Made by a program: the position numbers and the translations under genes
Virus record (IMG/VR): IMGVR_UViG_3300037296_000070
Location: 1 to 30,194 of that record
DNA length: 30,194 nt
From: a virus
Direction: 5' to 3' (one strand)
Shown: piece by piece, positions 23,723 through 30,194 of the stretch
Numbering within the stretch: the stretch's first letter is position 1
Layout of the letters: each line of letters starts with the position of its first letter
The notes under the pieces: model-generated
What the model saw: the letters and a program-made list of their open reading frames with translations, nothing else
Database searches by the model: none
What the model was told of the DNA's origin: nothing

Positions 23723-24301
23723 ATGAAGAAGTTATTGATAGTGAGCTTGGTATTGGCAGTGTCTGGATGCGGTGGCGGTTATGATAGTTTGCCGCCACAA
23801 GTAAGCAATGGCGCTGGCGGCACTATTGGCGCGGGTAGCACATTTCCCGCAGATAAGGGTAATTGGAAGTATGGTAGCACCAGTAATGAGAACGGCTTGT
23901 TTTCTTTAACCGCTAGAATAGATGCGACCAATACATATACGGTTCCGAAATATCCAAATCTCAACCAACGATCATGGATTGAACTAGAAAAGCGAAAGTC
24001 ATCTGACAGCTCTGTATCAAAAAGATTTACTATTTTTGCACCTGAAGAAGTTAAATGCGCACCCAATTGCGAGATAAGAATTAAATTCAATAGCAGTATA
24101 TCGTCTTATGGTTTTGTACAAGGAAGTGAAGGGGTATTAACGCCAGCCAGCGATCAAATATCAGATGAATTGTTTGATAAAACCACGCGATCTAACAGCG
24201 CCACCATTTATCTATCTATCGTGGGATTGTCTGACGATGTTGAATCTGAGTTCAATCTTAGAGGGTACGATGAGGATAAAATGGCGTTTACTGACGAATA
24301 A
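23723..24301 (+). CDS. Phage-encoded lipoprotein (candidate superinfection-exclusion or conversion factor)
   Basis: The protein begins MKKLLIVSLVLAVSGCGGG, a short type II signal peptide with lipobox V-S-G-C (C16). Gly follows, so outer-membrane sorting is likely. The mature part (~177 aa) is beta-rich, with a second Cys pair (KCAPNC) that may form a disulfide. I chose ATG 23723 because it gives a compact signal peptide and has GGTGA upstream; a longer reading from 23711 adds only four residues. It has its own promoter and sits between tail chaperone and tape measure genes. It has no C-terminal membrane span, so it is not a unimolecular spanin. Function unknown. Confidence 0.75.
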   Translation: MKKLLIVSLVLAVSGCGGGYDSLPPQVSNGAGGTIGAGSTFPADKGNWKYGSTSNENGLFSLTARIDATNTYTVPKYPNLNQRSWIELEKRKSSDSSVSKRFTIFAPEEVKCAPNCEIRIKFNSSISSYGFVQGSEGVLTPASDQISDELFDKTTRSNSATIYLSIVGLSDDVESEFNLRGYDEDKMAFTDE

Positions 24302-24320
24302 TAAATAAATAGGATAGACC

Positions 24321-24635
24321 ATGAGTGCTGCGACAGAAAAAACGCTAGACATAAATTACATGACGCTAGAGCAATGGCCTAAAGCCTATGAAGTTTGGGG
24401 TGACGATGGGTTTGAGCGCATCAATCAATTGCTAGATAAGGCTGTGCATTTAGTCGGTAGAAAAGCGCCAAATGAAGTTATTATTTACGCTGGCTTGTCC
24501 GAAAACAAAAGCCGAGCAGGTAAAACGCCAGTCGTCTTTATCGATTGCGATAGCTTAAATCGCTACCACATTAACGAGCGCCATATTAAAGCAGGTAAAT
24601 TACCAAAACACGATAGGGCAAGCGCCTTTAAATAA
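24321..24635 (+). CDS. Hypothetical protein between lipoprotein and tape measure (104 aa)
   Basis: The 104-residue protein begins MSAATEKTLDINYMTLEQWP. It has an N-terminal helical half (AYEVWGDDGFERINQLLDKAV) and a compact KTPVVFIDCDSLNRYHINERHIK segment. A TAGGATAG ribosome site precedes the ATG. It ends just before a terminator. It has no signal or membrane segment and no family I recognise. It may be a partner of the lipoprotein or an unrelated insert. Confidence 0.55.
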   Translation: MSAATEKTLDINYMTLEQWPKAYEVWGDDGFERINQLLDKAVHLVGRKAPNEVIIYAGLSENKSRAGKTPVVFIDCDSLNRYHINERHIKAGKLPKHDRASAFK

Positions 24636-24654
24636 CAAAACGAATAGATCAACA

Positions 24655-24682
24655 AGCTCACTTTAATCGGTGGGCTTTTTTT
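24655..24682 (+). terminator. Intrinsic terminator
   Basis: AGCTCAC (24655-24661) pairs with GTGGGCT (24670-24676) with one T-G wobble around TTTAATCG, and T at 24676-24682 follows. ATGTCCAAAATTTGAGG follows and supplies the tape measure ribosome site. Confidence 0.8.
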
Positions 24683-24707
24683 ATGTCCAAAATTTGAGGT
24701 GCGCCAC

Positions 24708-27700
24708 ATGGCAAGTGATTTAGATTTTAACGTGCAATTGCGTGTGCTCAACGAGCAATTCAACAACGGCATCAATCAAGCGCGTGATAAGTTCACAGAA
24801 TACGCCCAGTCTGTGCAGCGTAACGTACAGCAGATGAATACTGATACTGAGCGAGCGTCTACAATGCTTGCAGGACTTGCCAATGTTGATGCCAGTCGTT
24901 TAACAAGTGAGATTCGCGCCACGGCTGACCAGTTAAGACAGATGGGTGCAGGTGCTAATCTATCAGGCGAACAGATTGAAGCCGCCATGCAAGCGTCAGC
25001 ACTACAAGTAACTCGACTTGGCAGGCAATTAGAAGTAGCAAGAACCGAGGCATTACGATTAAGTCAAACCAATGCAAGTCCTGCTGATATCGAGCAAGCA
25101 GCGGCCAACGTCAATCGTTTAGAGCAAGAATTAAACAGCGCTCGAAGTGCTAGTGTTAGCTTGGCAAACGAGTTGTCAGGTGCAATGAATAGAGCTGCTA
25201 GCACTGCCGATAATGCGCGTAACGCTCTGTATCGCATGGCAAACATTCGAGTACCTGAGACGATACGTGGTGAGATTGATAGTATTAGCCGAGCACTGGT
25301 AGATTTTCAGAACAACAGTGGTCGCCCTGCTGCTGAGATTGAACGAGCTACGCGAGCAGCAGAGGAGCAGATCAGACGGCTTGAGCGTGAGCTTAACGGT
25401 GTTGATGATACGATACGTCGAACAGATACCAGTACAAACAACTTTAGCAGTAATGTTGGCAAGCTCAGATCAGCTATGGGCGGATTGGCAGGGCTTTTGG
25501 CTGCCGCTGGCATTGGTATCGGTGCCGCTGAGATCATCGAGCTGTCAGATGCTTTTGTTACGCTGGAGGCGAGAGTAAAACTTGCTACAGGCGAGGGCGC
25601 GGCTTTTATCACAGGCTTTCAGGGTGTATCAGATATTGCAAAGGCAACGTTCAGCAGTATAGAGAATACGGGCGAGCTATTTTCGCGTATTACTCAAGCG
25701 TCCGAGTCATTAGGTTTGGGGCAAGAGCAGATATTAAGCGTCACCAAGACAATCAACGAGGCTATCAAGCTATCGGGTGGTAGTGCTGCCAGTGCTGACG
25801 CCGCAATCATTCAGCTCGTACAAGGCTTGCAATCAGGCGTAGTACGTGGTGAAGAATTTAACAGCATCATGGAGCAAGCACCAAGATTGGCACAAGCAAT
25901 GGCTGACGGTCTTGGCGTGACTCGTGGTGAGTTAAGAGCGATGGCAGCCGAAGGCAAGCTAACATCTGAGGTCGTGATTGAAGCTGTGCGCTCGCAGACT
26001 CAAACCATTAGTGATGAATTTGCAACACTACCAACGACGTTTGGTAATGCTGTTCAGAACATGAAAACCACGGTGTTTGAGTTGATTGGTAGTCTAAACG
26101 ATACGGTCAATCAATCAGGGCGATTGGCGCAAGGTATTCAGTATATTAGCGATGCTATTGACAATATCGACCCCGCGACGATGGCAGCCATTGGTCAGTC
26201 ATTTGATTTTGTCTTAGAGCAGTCTGCTGCTTTATTCACTCTTGTTAAAGACATTTACGGCGCGTTTAGTGACTTAACCTCTATCATCAATGGCACAGTC
26301 GACGCTGGTAATGATGTTGGTCTTATTACCAAATCAATGCAGCAATTCGCAGTGGTAACGGGCGTAGCTATTGACGGCATACGCGGCTTATCAATCGCAG
26401 CTGATAGCGTTTTTGGCACAATCAGCGGCATTATTGGCAGCGTGTTGATCGGTATTGCTAAGCTCAACGGTGAAAGCTCGACGATGGGCGAGGCGTTAAT
26501 TGCCAAGCAAGAGGAGTTATACGCACGTTCAGAACAAAAGATGCTAGATTTTCAGTCTAAGTCCGGTGAAGCATGGGCGGAGATGAATAAGACAGCCCAA
26601 GACAGACTTGATGAAACCGTAGTCGAAGTCGTTAAGAATTACGATGAAATGGTTACCAAAGGCAGCTATGCCGCCGAAGCAATGGAAGAACAATACATCA
26701 AAGTTGCCAAAGCTAAGATTGCCGCTAATGACATGGTTATCACTGACGATATGCGGCTTGAGTTAGCTGGTAAAGAACTGCAAGCATCAATTAGTGAAAC
26801 AGGCGATATCATCATTGAGTCGTCTAGAGGTGTGCAGGCGGCTTATCTTGGTGTCGGTGAGAGCTTTGCTGAAGTTGCAATTAAAGCAGCGGAGTCTGGC
26901 ACATCAATGCGCGAGTCATTAACTGACGCAGTACCGAAAGCGCAGACGATAGGTGCAGTTGATGACATTATATCGTCTCTTAGTGCGCTTGGCAGACAAG
27001 GCAAGATATCTGGTGAAGATATGGCGTTTGGCATCAACCTCGCCAATGAACGCTACAAAGAGATTGAGGCAAACTTTGCAAGGTATGCGGCCAAAAGTAT
27101 TGCTGATAATAAGGGCATAGTAACATCGGAGCTTGAGAAGATAGCAGCATTGCAGGGATTGGCGGTACAAGCAGATGAAACTGGCAACGTGCTAGTAACG
27201 CAGCTTGATAAATCGACAGTCGCCAGTGGCCGCACCAAAGAGCAGATTGATGAGCTGGCAGGTGCCGTTGGTATCGGTCTATCAAAGGAGTTTATCAAAT
27301 CCAGTGCTGGTCTTGATGATCTGATTGATGGCTTTGACGACTTGACCGATGCAGGTTATGACGCAGGTGGTGCACTCGTTGACTCGCTTACTGCAATGTC
27401 TGAAAAGGCCGGTAATACCACTGAGATTGAAAACCTAACGCTCAAATGGAATGAGCTATACAAAGAGGGAAAAATCACGGGTAAAGAGCTTGCCGAAGGC
27501 TTGGAGGGCGTGCAAAACCGAGCTGACATACTCAAGGATGGCATCAATGGCGTAACTGAGGCTTACGGACTTTTGGGTCTAAAGACTCGTGAAGAGCTAG
27601 CCAAAGATGCAGGTGCCTACACCGATGCTTATAACATTGTCAAAAGAGACGGACAAGCCACCGCGCAGCAGCTAGAAGAATCGTTTGAAAAGACGGCAAA

Positions 27701-28532
27701 GGCTAACATTGCGTCCAATAATGGTGTCATTGATGCTGTCACTAAACGTATGGCTGCTGAGCGCGGTGTAACGATTGCAGTCGATGAGCAAGGTCGTGTC
27801 ACGTTTGAAAAAATGGATCAGGCCAAGACAGCAAACGACAAAGTAACAACGTCGGTCAACAACATCCGCACAGCTTATGATGGGATATCTACTAGCGCAG
27901 GCGGTGCAGGTAATGCCATGGTACGCGCTGCAAATAAGGCGTCATCCGCTTACGATAAGTTGCAGCAGAAAATAAAAGCGGTCAAAGAAGCTCAGGCGGT
28001 AACTGATGGTGATGAAACGCTCAAAAACTTGCGGATATATGGCACAGAGGACGCACCCGTCGAAGGCAATCAGTTTGGCAGCCGCTTAGGTGTTGAGAAC
28101 TTCTTAAAGTCGCAAGGATTGTCAGAGGCATCAGCGATTGAGGAAGCACGAAAACTATATGCTAAACAAGGCGCGAATGGCGGTGCGCTGAACGTTGGTG
28201 ATCTGCAAGGCTTTAGTGATGGTCAAAAGCTAACAGCAGCCGACCTCAATCGATATAAGTCAGCGTCAGTCTATCTAGCCGAAATCGCAGATAAAGCAAA
28301 ACAATCTGATAGGCAGCGCGACAATTACGAAGCAGCAAGGACGGCAACAGCTCAAATCACAACGCAAGAGTACAACCGATTTGACAGCCAGCCGTCGTCA
28401 TCAAAAACTATTGATGTTAATTTTAAACTTGGCGGTGCAACAGCATCAATGAGTATGCCGCAAAGTCAAGAAGCGTCGCTCACAGCGTTATTGCAGCAGC
28501 TACAAGACAGTAAAGCAATCGCAGGTTACTAG
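24708..28532 (+). CDS. Tape measure protein (1274 aa)
   Basis: This sets tail length and helps DNA entry. Residues ~1-245 are a Gln/Arg/Ala-rich coiled coil. A hydrophobic GGLAGLLAAAGIGIGAAEII segment follows near 255. Then comes the conserved tape measure N-terminal domain (FSRITQASESLGLGQEQIL, QLVQGLQSGVVRGEEFNSIMEQ, ALADGLGVTRGELR-like text) to about 460. The last third holds diverged repeats with an IAxN-G-V-I core. I use ATG 24708 with GAGG at 24696-24699, not the GTG at 24699. By the usual ~0.15 nm per residue, the tail would be about 190 nm (inference). No peptidase domain was noticed. Confidence 0.95.
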   Translation: MASDLDFNVQLRVLNEQFNNGINQARDKFTEYAQSVQRNVQQMNTDTERASTMLAGLANVDASRLTSEIRATADQLRQMGAGANLSGEQIEAAMQASALQVTRLGRQLEVARTEALRLSQTNASPADIEQAAANVNRLEQELNSARSASVSLANELSGAMNRAASTADNARNALYRMANIRVPETIRGEIDSISRALVDFQNNSGRPAAEIERATRAAEEQIRRLERELNGVDDTIRRTDTSTNNFSSNVGKLRSAMGGLAGLLAAAGIGIGAAEIIELSDAFVTLEARVKLATGEGAAFITGFQGVSDIAKATFSSIENTGELFSRITQASESLGLGQEQILSVTKTINEAIKLSGGSAASADAAIIQLVQGLQSGVVRGEEFNSIMEQAPRLAQAMADGLGVTRGELRAMAAEGKLTSEVVIEAVRSQTQTISDEFATLPTTFGNAVQNMKTTVFELIGSLNDTVNQSGRLAQGIQYISDAIDNIDPATMAAIGQSFDFVLEQSAALFTLVKDIYGAFSDLTSIINGTVDAGNDVGLITKSMQQFAVVTGVAIDGIRGLSIAADSVFGTISGIIGSVLIGIAKLNGESSTMGEALIAKQEELYARSEQKMLDFQSKSGEAWAEMNKTAQDRLDETVVEVVKNYDEMVTKGSYAAEAMEEQYIKVAKAKIAANDMVITDDMRLELAGKELQASISETGDIIIESSRGVQAAYLGVGESFAEVAIKAAESGTSMRESLTDAVPKAQTIGAVDDIISSLSALGRQGKISGEDMAFGINLANERYKEIEANFARYAAKSIADNKGIVTSELEKIAALQGLAVQADETGNVLVTQLDKSTVASGRTKEQIDELAGAVGIGLSKEFIKSSAGLDDLIDGFDDLTDAGYDAGGALVDSLTAMSEKAGNTTEIENLTLKWNELYKEGKITGKELAEGLEGVQNRADILKDGINGVTEAYGLLGLKTREELAKDAGAYTDAYNIVKRDGQATAQQLEESFEKTAKANIASNNGVIDAVTKRMAAERGVTIAVDEQGRVTFEKMDQAKTANDKVTTSVNNIRTAYDGISTSAGGAGNAMVRAANKASSAYDKLQQKIKAVKEAQAVTDGDETLKNLRIYGTEDAPVEGNQFGSRLGVENFLKSQGLSEASAIEEARKLYAKQGANGGALNVGDLQGFSDGQKLTAADLNRYKSASVYLAEIADKAKQSDRQRDNYEAARTATAQITTQEYNRFDSQPSSSKTIDVNFKLGGATASMSMPQSQEASLTALLQQLQDSKAIAGY

Positions 28533-28553
28533 CCACTCATTGAGTGGTTTTTT
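28533..28553 (+). terminator. Intrinsic terminator after tape measure
   Basis: CCACTCA-T-TGAGTGG (28533-28547) forms a short hairpin directly after the stop codon, with T at 28548-28553. ATTATCTAAAATTTAGGAGGG follows and gives the holin ribosome site. Confidence 0.8.
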
Positions 28554-28577
28554 ATTATCTAAAATTTAGGAGGGCAT

Positions 28578-28970
28578 ATGCCAAACAACACACCATTTAT
28601 AGATCTAATTATATTAAAACTGTTGGCGTTCATGCCAAAAATACTGATCGCTGTGGTAGGTGCGGTATTTGGCTTGATGCTATCGGGGGACATTGGTAAA
28701 GATGGCAACATCAAGGTCAGCCTGCCAGTTATCATTAAATTTACCATTGCGGTGACTATCTCGCTTGTTGGTGGTAGTGCACACATTGAGATTATGGGGT
28801 GGCAAAATTATACAATCATGGTGCATGGACTGATTATGTTGATGTGGGCAGTGTTCGGTATGCTCGCAATCGGCATTGTTTATCAAGCAGTTGCAATGCT
28901 GCAAGGTAAGCCGCTGTCGGCGATCATTAAAGAAGTGAAAGATGCCGCATTCGCAATATTTGGCAAATAA
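28578..28970 (+). CDS. Putative holin / lysis membrane protein
   Basis: The 130-residue protein has three predicted membrane spans: about 20-36 (MPKILIAVVGAVFGLML), 49-65 (LPVIIKFTIAVTISLVG) and 80-106 (IMVHGLIMLMWAVFGMLAI onward). A polar basic tail (SAIIKEVKDAA) follows. Three spans, small size and direct position before an endolysin are the usual marks of a holin, which opens the inner membrane at lysis time. Family assignment is by topology and context only. A strong AGGAGGG ribosome site precedes the ATG. Confidence 0.6.
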   Translation: MPNNTPFIDLIILKLLAFMPKILIAVVGAVFGLMLSGDIGKDGNIKVSLPVIIKFTIAVTISLVGGSAHIEIMGWQNYTIMVHGLIMLMWAVFGMLAIGIVYQAVAMLQGKPLSAIIKEVKDAAFAIFGK

Positions 28971-28989
28971 CAATCAGCGTTAAACCCAA

Positions 28990-29011
28990 CCCCTTAATCG
29001 GGGCTTTTTTT
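28990..29011 (+). terminator. Weak intrinsic terminator
   Basis: CCCC (28990-28993) pairs with GGGG (29000-29003) around TTAATC, with C and seven T following (29005-29011). The stem is short but all G-C. GGAG right after the T run serves the endolysin. Confidence 0.65.
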
Positions 29012-29023
29012 GGAGCTAAATAA

Positions 29024-29773
29024 ATGAATGTAAAAGATAGTGTAAAGGCATTGCAAGCTGCCATAGGGATTGATGCCGATGGTTACTGGGGCGGTCTGTC
29101 TCAAGAAACTTTGGAGGACGGTTATAAACTAGACTTTGATTTTGCTGAATTTAAAAAGGTGTTTAAAGTCAGCTCGATCAGTCAGGGATTCGTAGATGGC
29201 GTCAATGGCTTGTTTGCAGCGTTCAACGAGTACAAAGAGCTAGACTCAATAAATCCCTTATACGTGGCTTACATGCTCGCCACAGCGTATCATGAGACAG
29301 CATTTACAATGCAAGCCATTACTGAGTATGGTGGTGTTCGCTACTTTGACAAATACGACACAGGGCGACTAGCTGAGCGCTTAGGTAACACGCCCGAAGC
29401 GGACGGTGACGGTTATAAGTATCGTGGGCGCGGTTATGTCATGATTACAGGCTATGGCAACTATAAAAAGTTTACTGACATACTGGGCATTGATTTAATT
29501 AACAGCCCCGACTTAGCTTTAGACTCTATTGTCAGCGCAAAAATATTAACTATCGGCTCATTGAAAGGTACGTTTACGACACGTCGATTAAACCAGTACA
29601 TCAAGTACGGGCTTGAGCGCAACGAGTGGATCAACGCTCGTAGAGTTATTAATGGCGTTGATGACAATAAAGACATTGCAGATTATGCTATTAATTTTTT
29701 ACAGTGCATCAAAGTTGTTGCAGCGAATGTACAAGACAGCGTTGTTTGCGAGTGCTGCGGACAATCTGTTTAG
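29024..29773 (+). CDS. Endolysin, glycoside hydrolase family 19 (chitinase-like)
   Basis: This degrades peptidoglycan for lysis. Residues ~4-30 (VKALQAAIGIDADGYWGGLSQETL) look like a peptidoglycan-binding start. The GH19 catalytic domain follows: LYVAYMLATAYHETAFTMQAI with E91 as the likely general acid, ITEYGG near 99-104, and the YRGRGYVMITGYGNYKKF signature at about 133-150. C-terminal NEWINARRVINGVDD is also typical. There is no signal peptide, so release would depend on the upstream holin. I see no spanin gene nearby. Length is 249 aa. Confidence 0.9.
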   Translation: MNVKDSVKALQAAIGIDADGYWGGLSQETLEDGYKLDFDFAEFKKVFKVSSISQGFVDGVNGLFAAFNEYKELDSINPLYVAYMLATAYHETAFTMQAITEYGGVRYFDKYDTGRLAERLGNTPEADGDGYKYRGRGYVMITGYGNYKKFTDILGIDLINSPDLALDSIVSAKILTIGSLKGTFTTRRLNQYIKYGLERNEWINARRVINGVDDNKDIADYAINFLQCIKVVAANVQDSVVCECCGQSV

Positions 29774-29778
29774 CCGCA

Positions 29779-29820
29779 TTTAGCTAACTTTAGCTATCTG
29801 TAGCTGCTATAATAGCTAAA
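29779..29820 (+). promoter_or_regulatory. Extended -10 promoter with phased TAGCT repeats
   Basis: TTTAGCTA occurs at 29779-29786 and 29789-29796, and the variant TGTAGCTG at 29799-29806, each spaced exactly 10 bp. An inverted copy TAGCTAAA lies at 29813-29820. An extended -10, TGCTATAAT (29805-29813), overlaps the third and fourth sites. The layout suggests repressor or self-regulator binding on one face of the helix. It would drive the small ORF at 29838. Confidence 0.6.
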
Positions 29821-29837
29821 CAAAATAAGGAGTTATC

Positions 29838-29942
29838 ATGAAAACCGTATCATTCGATGAATATATAGCATCACTACCTATCGAGCGTCAAAAGCGCATT
29901 AATGATAGAGCCGATAATCTGATCGCTAAAATCAAAAAGTAA
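29838..29942 (+). CDS. 34-aa peptide resembling an antitoxin N-terminus
   Basis: The ATG at 29838 has a perfect AAGGAG six bases upstream. The 34 residues (SFDEYIASLPIERQKRINDR, then ADNLIAKIKK) resemble the N-terminal helix of HTH-type antitoxins, which often carry an LPxERQxRIxxRA-like text. No HTH part follows, so this is either a real micro-protein or the surviving front end of a lost antitoxin gene. The strong promoter, repeats and terminator around it argue that it is expressed. Confidence 0.5.
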   Translation: MKTVSFDEYIASLPIERQKRINDRADNLIAKIKK

Positions 29943-29953
29943 TTTATTATTAC

Positions 29954-29986
29954 AAAGCCCGTCTATTAATTTAGATGGGCTTTTTT
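29954..29986 (+). terminator. Intrinsic terminator at the end of the late region
   Basis: A 12-bp stem (29954-29965 with 29972-29983, one wobble) encloses TTAATT, with T at 29981-29986. It closely matches the terminator at 3694-3726 in arms and loop. AATGTCTAAAATTTG follows, the same linker type as at other junctions. Confidence 0.85.
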
Positions 29987-29997
29987 AATGTCTAAAA

Positions 29998-30017
29998 TTT
30001 GCGTTCATGAACGCAAA
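29998..30017. repeat. 20-bp perfect palindrome
   Basis: TTTGCGTTCATGAACGCAAA is its own reverse complement over all 20 bases. Its right half is the first copy of the following 10-bp direct repeats. It is a likely protein-binding site. Confidence 0.85.
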
Positions 30018-30048
30018 AGAACGCAAAAGAACGCAAAAGAACGCAAAA
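30009..30048 (+). repeat. Four perfect 10-bp iterons (GAACGCAAAA)
   Basis: GAACGCAAAA is repeated without change at 30009, 30019, 30029 and 30039. The 10-bp period puts all copies on one side of the helix. No ORF crosses the array, so it is not a coding repeat. Confidence 0.9.
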
Positions 30049-30104
30049 TTTGAGAGAAGTGAGCGAGTTTTGAGAGAAAGAGTGAGAGAGAAGGTAACTA
30101 AACG
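30049..30104 (+). repeat. GA-rich tract with TTTGAGAGAA direct repeats
   Basis: TTTGAGAGAA occurs at 30049-30058 and 30069-30078, exactly 20 bp apart, within a purine-rich stretch that runs to about 30094. It directly follows the iterons. No gene is visible here. Confidence 0.6.
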
Positions 30105-30136
30105 TCCTTATATACCACCCCAAAAACCAAGATCAG

Positions 30137-30163
30137 CACCTCAACTGGGGTGATTTTTATTTT
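30137..30163 (+). terminator. Possible terminator near the right edge
   Basis: CACCTC (30137-30142) can pair with GGGGTG (30147-30152) around AACT, with a T-rich run after. An upstream CACCCC (30116-30121) can pair with the same GGGGTG instead, so two folds compete. No gene is visible between 29943 and the window end. Confidence 0.5.
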
Positions 30164-30194
30164 CTTTTATGGTAGTTGCTTTATAAGTGAACTG

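Noticed and set aside
23723-24301. Lipoprotein as a unimolecular spanin
   Set aside because: It has no C-terminal membrane span and is far from the lysis genes.
30001-30048. Iteron array as a CRISPR array
   Set aside because: The units are 10 bp with no spacers and no cas genes are present.
1-30194. tRNA genes, insertion sequences, integrase or attachment sites
   Set aside because: I saw no cloverleaf-like tRNA, transposase, recombinase or paired att-like repeat in the window.

Overview
This window is the late half of a temperate-type tailed phage or prophage. Nearly all genes lie on the + strand in a tight operon with many ATGA/GTGA overlaps. Packaging, head and tail proteins match siphovirus families: DUF2280 small terminase, PBSX-like large terminase, Mu gp29-type portal (DUF935), Mu gp30-like minor head protein, S49 protease, lambda gpD/gpE-like decoration and capsid proteins, and a non-contractile tail. 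Base composition looks mid-40s % G+C by eye. The gene families suggest a Moraxellaceae host (Psychrobacter/Moraxella/Acinetobacter); that is inference. No integrase, repressor or replication genes are seen, so the element continues outside the window.

Layout. (1) 1-2387: end of the early/middle region, with a cut gene, an unknown gene, a RuvC-like resolvase, a dNMP-kinase-like protein with an extra N-terminal domain, a small membrane peptide, and a Q-type antiterminator. (2) 2388-3973: a control region with a promoter/palindrome, small ORFs (one AT-rich unknown, one DUF1456-like, one ribbon-helix-helix-like), a consensus -35 promoter with a palindromic spacer, and two intrinsic terminators, resembling lambdoid pR'-tR'. 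(3) 3974-13505: HExxH metallopeptidase, terminase, portal, minor head protein, an Acb2-like cyclic-nucleotide sponge (anti-CBASS), protease with probable nested scaffold, decoration protein, major capsid protein and head-tail connectors. (4) 13517-28532: major tail protein, a large block of tail-tip/adhesion-like proteins including a hub-like protein, a tail assembly chaperone with a probable -1 frameshift product, a lipoprotein with its own promoter, and the tape measure. (5) 28578-29773: holin-like protein and GH19 endolysin. (6) 29774-30194: phased TAGCT repeats around a promoter, a 34-residue peptide, the end terminator, a 20-bp palindrome and 10-bp iterons.

How it works together. The late region is broken up by about ten intrinsic terminators, several followed by a similar linker. 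A Q-type antiterminator acting at the promoter near 3563 would explain how one transcript reaches the lysis genes about 26 kb away. The best second looks are the Acb2-like protein, the -1 frameshift, the nested scaffold start, the terminator-linker pattern, the unusual tail gene order, the lipoprotein next to the tape measure gene, and the repeat arrays at the right end.
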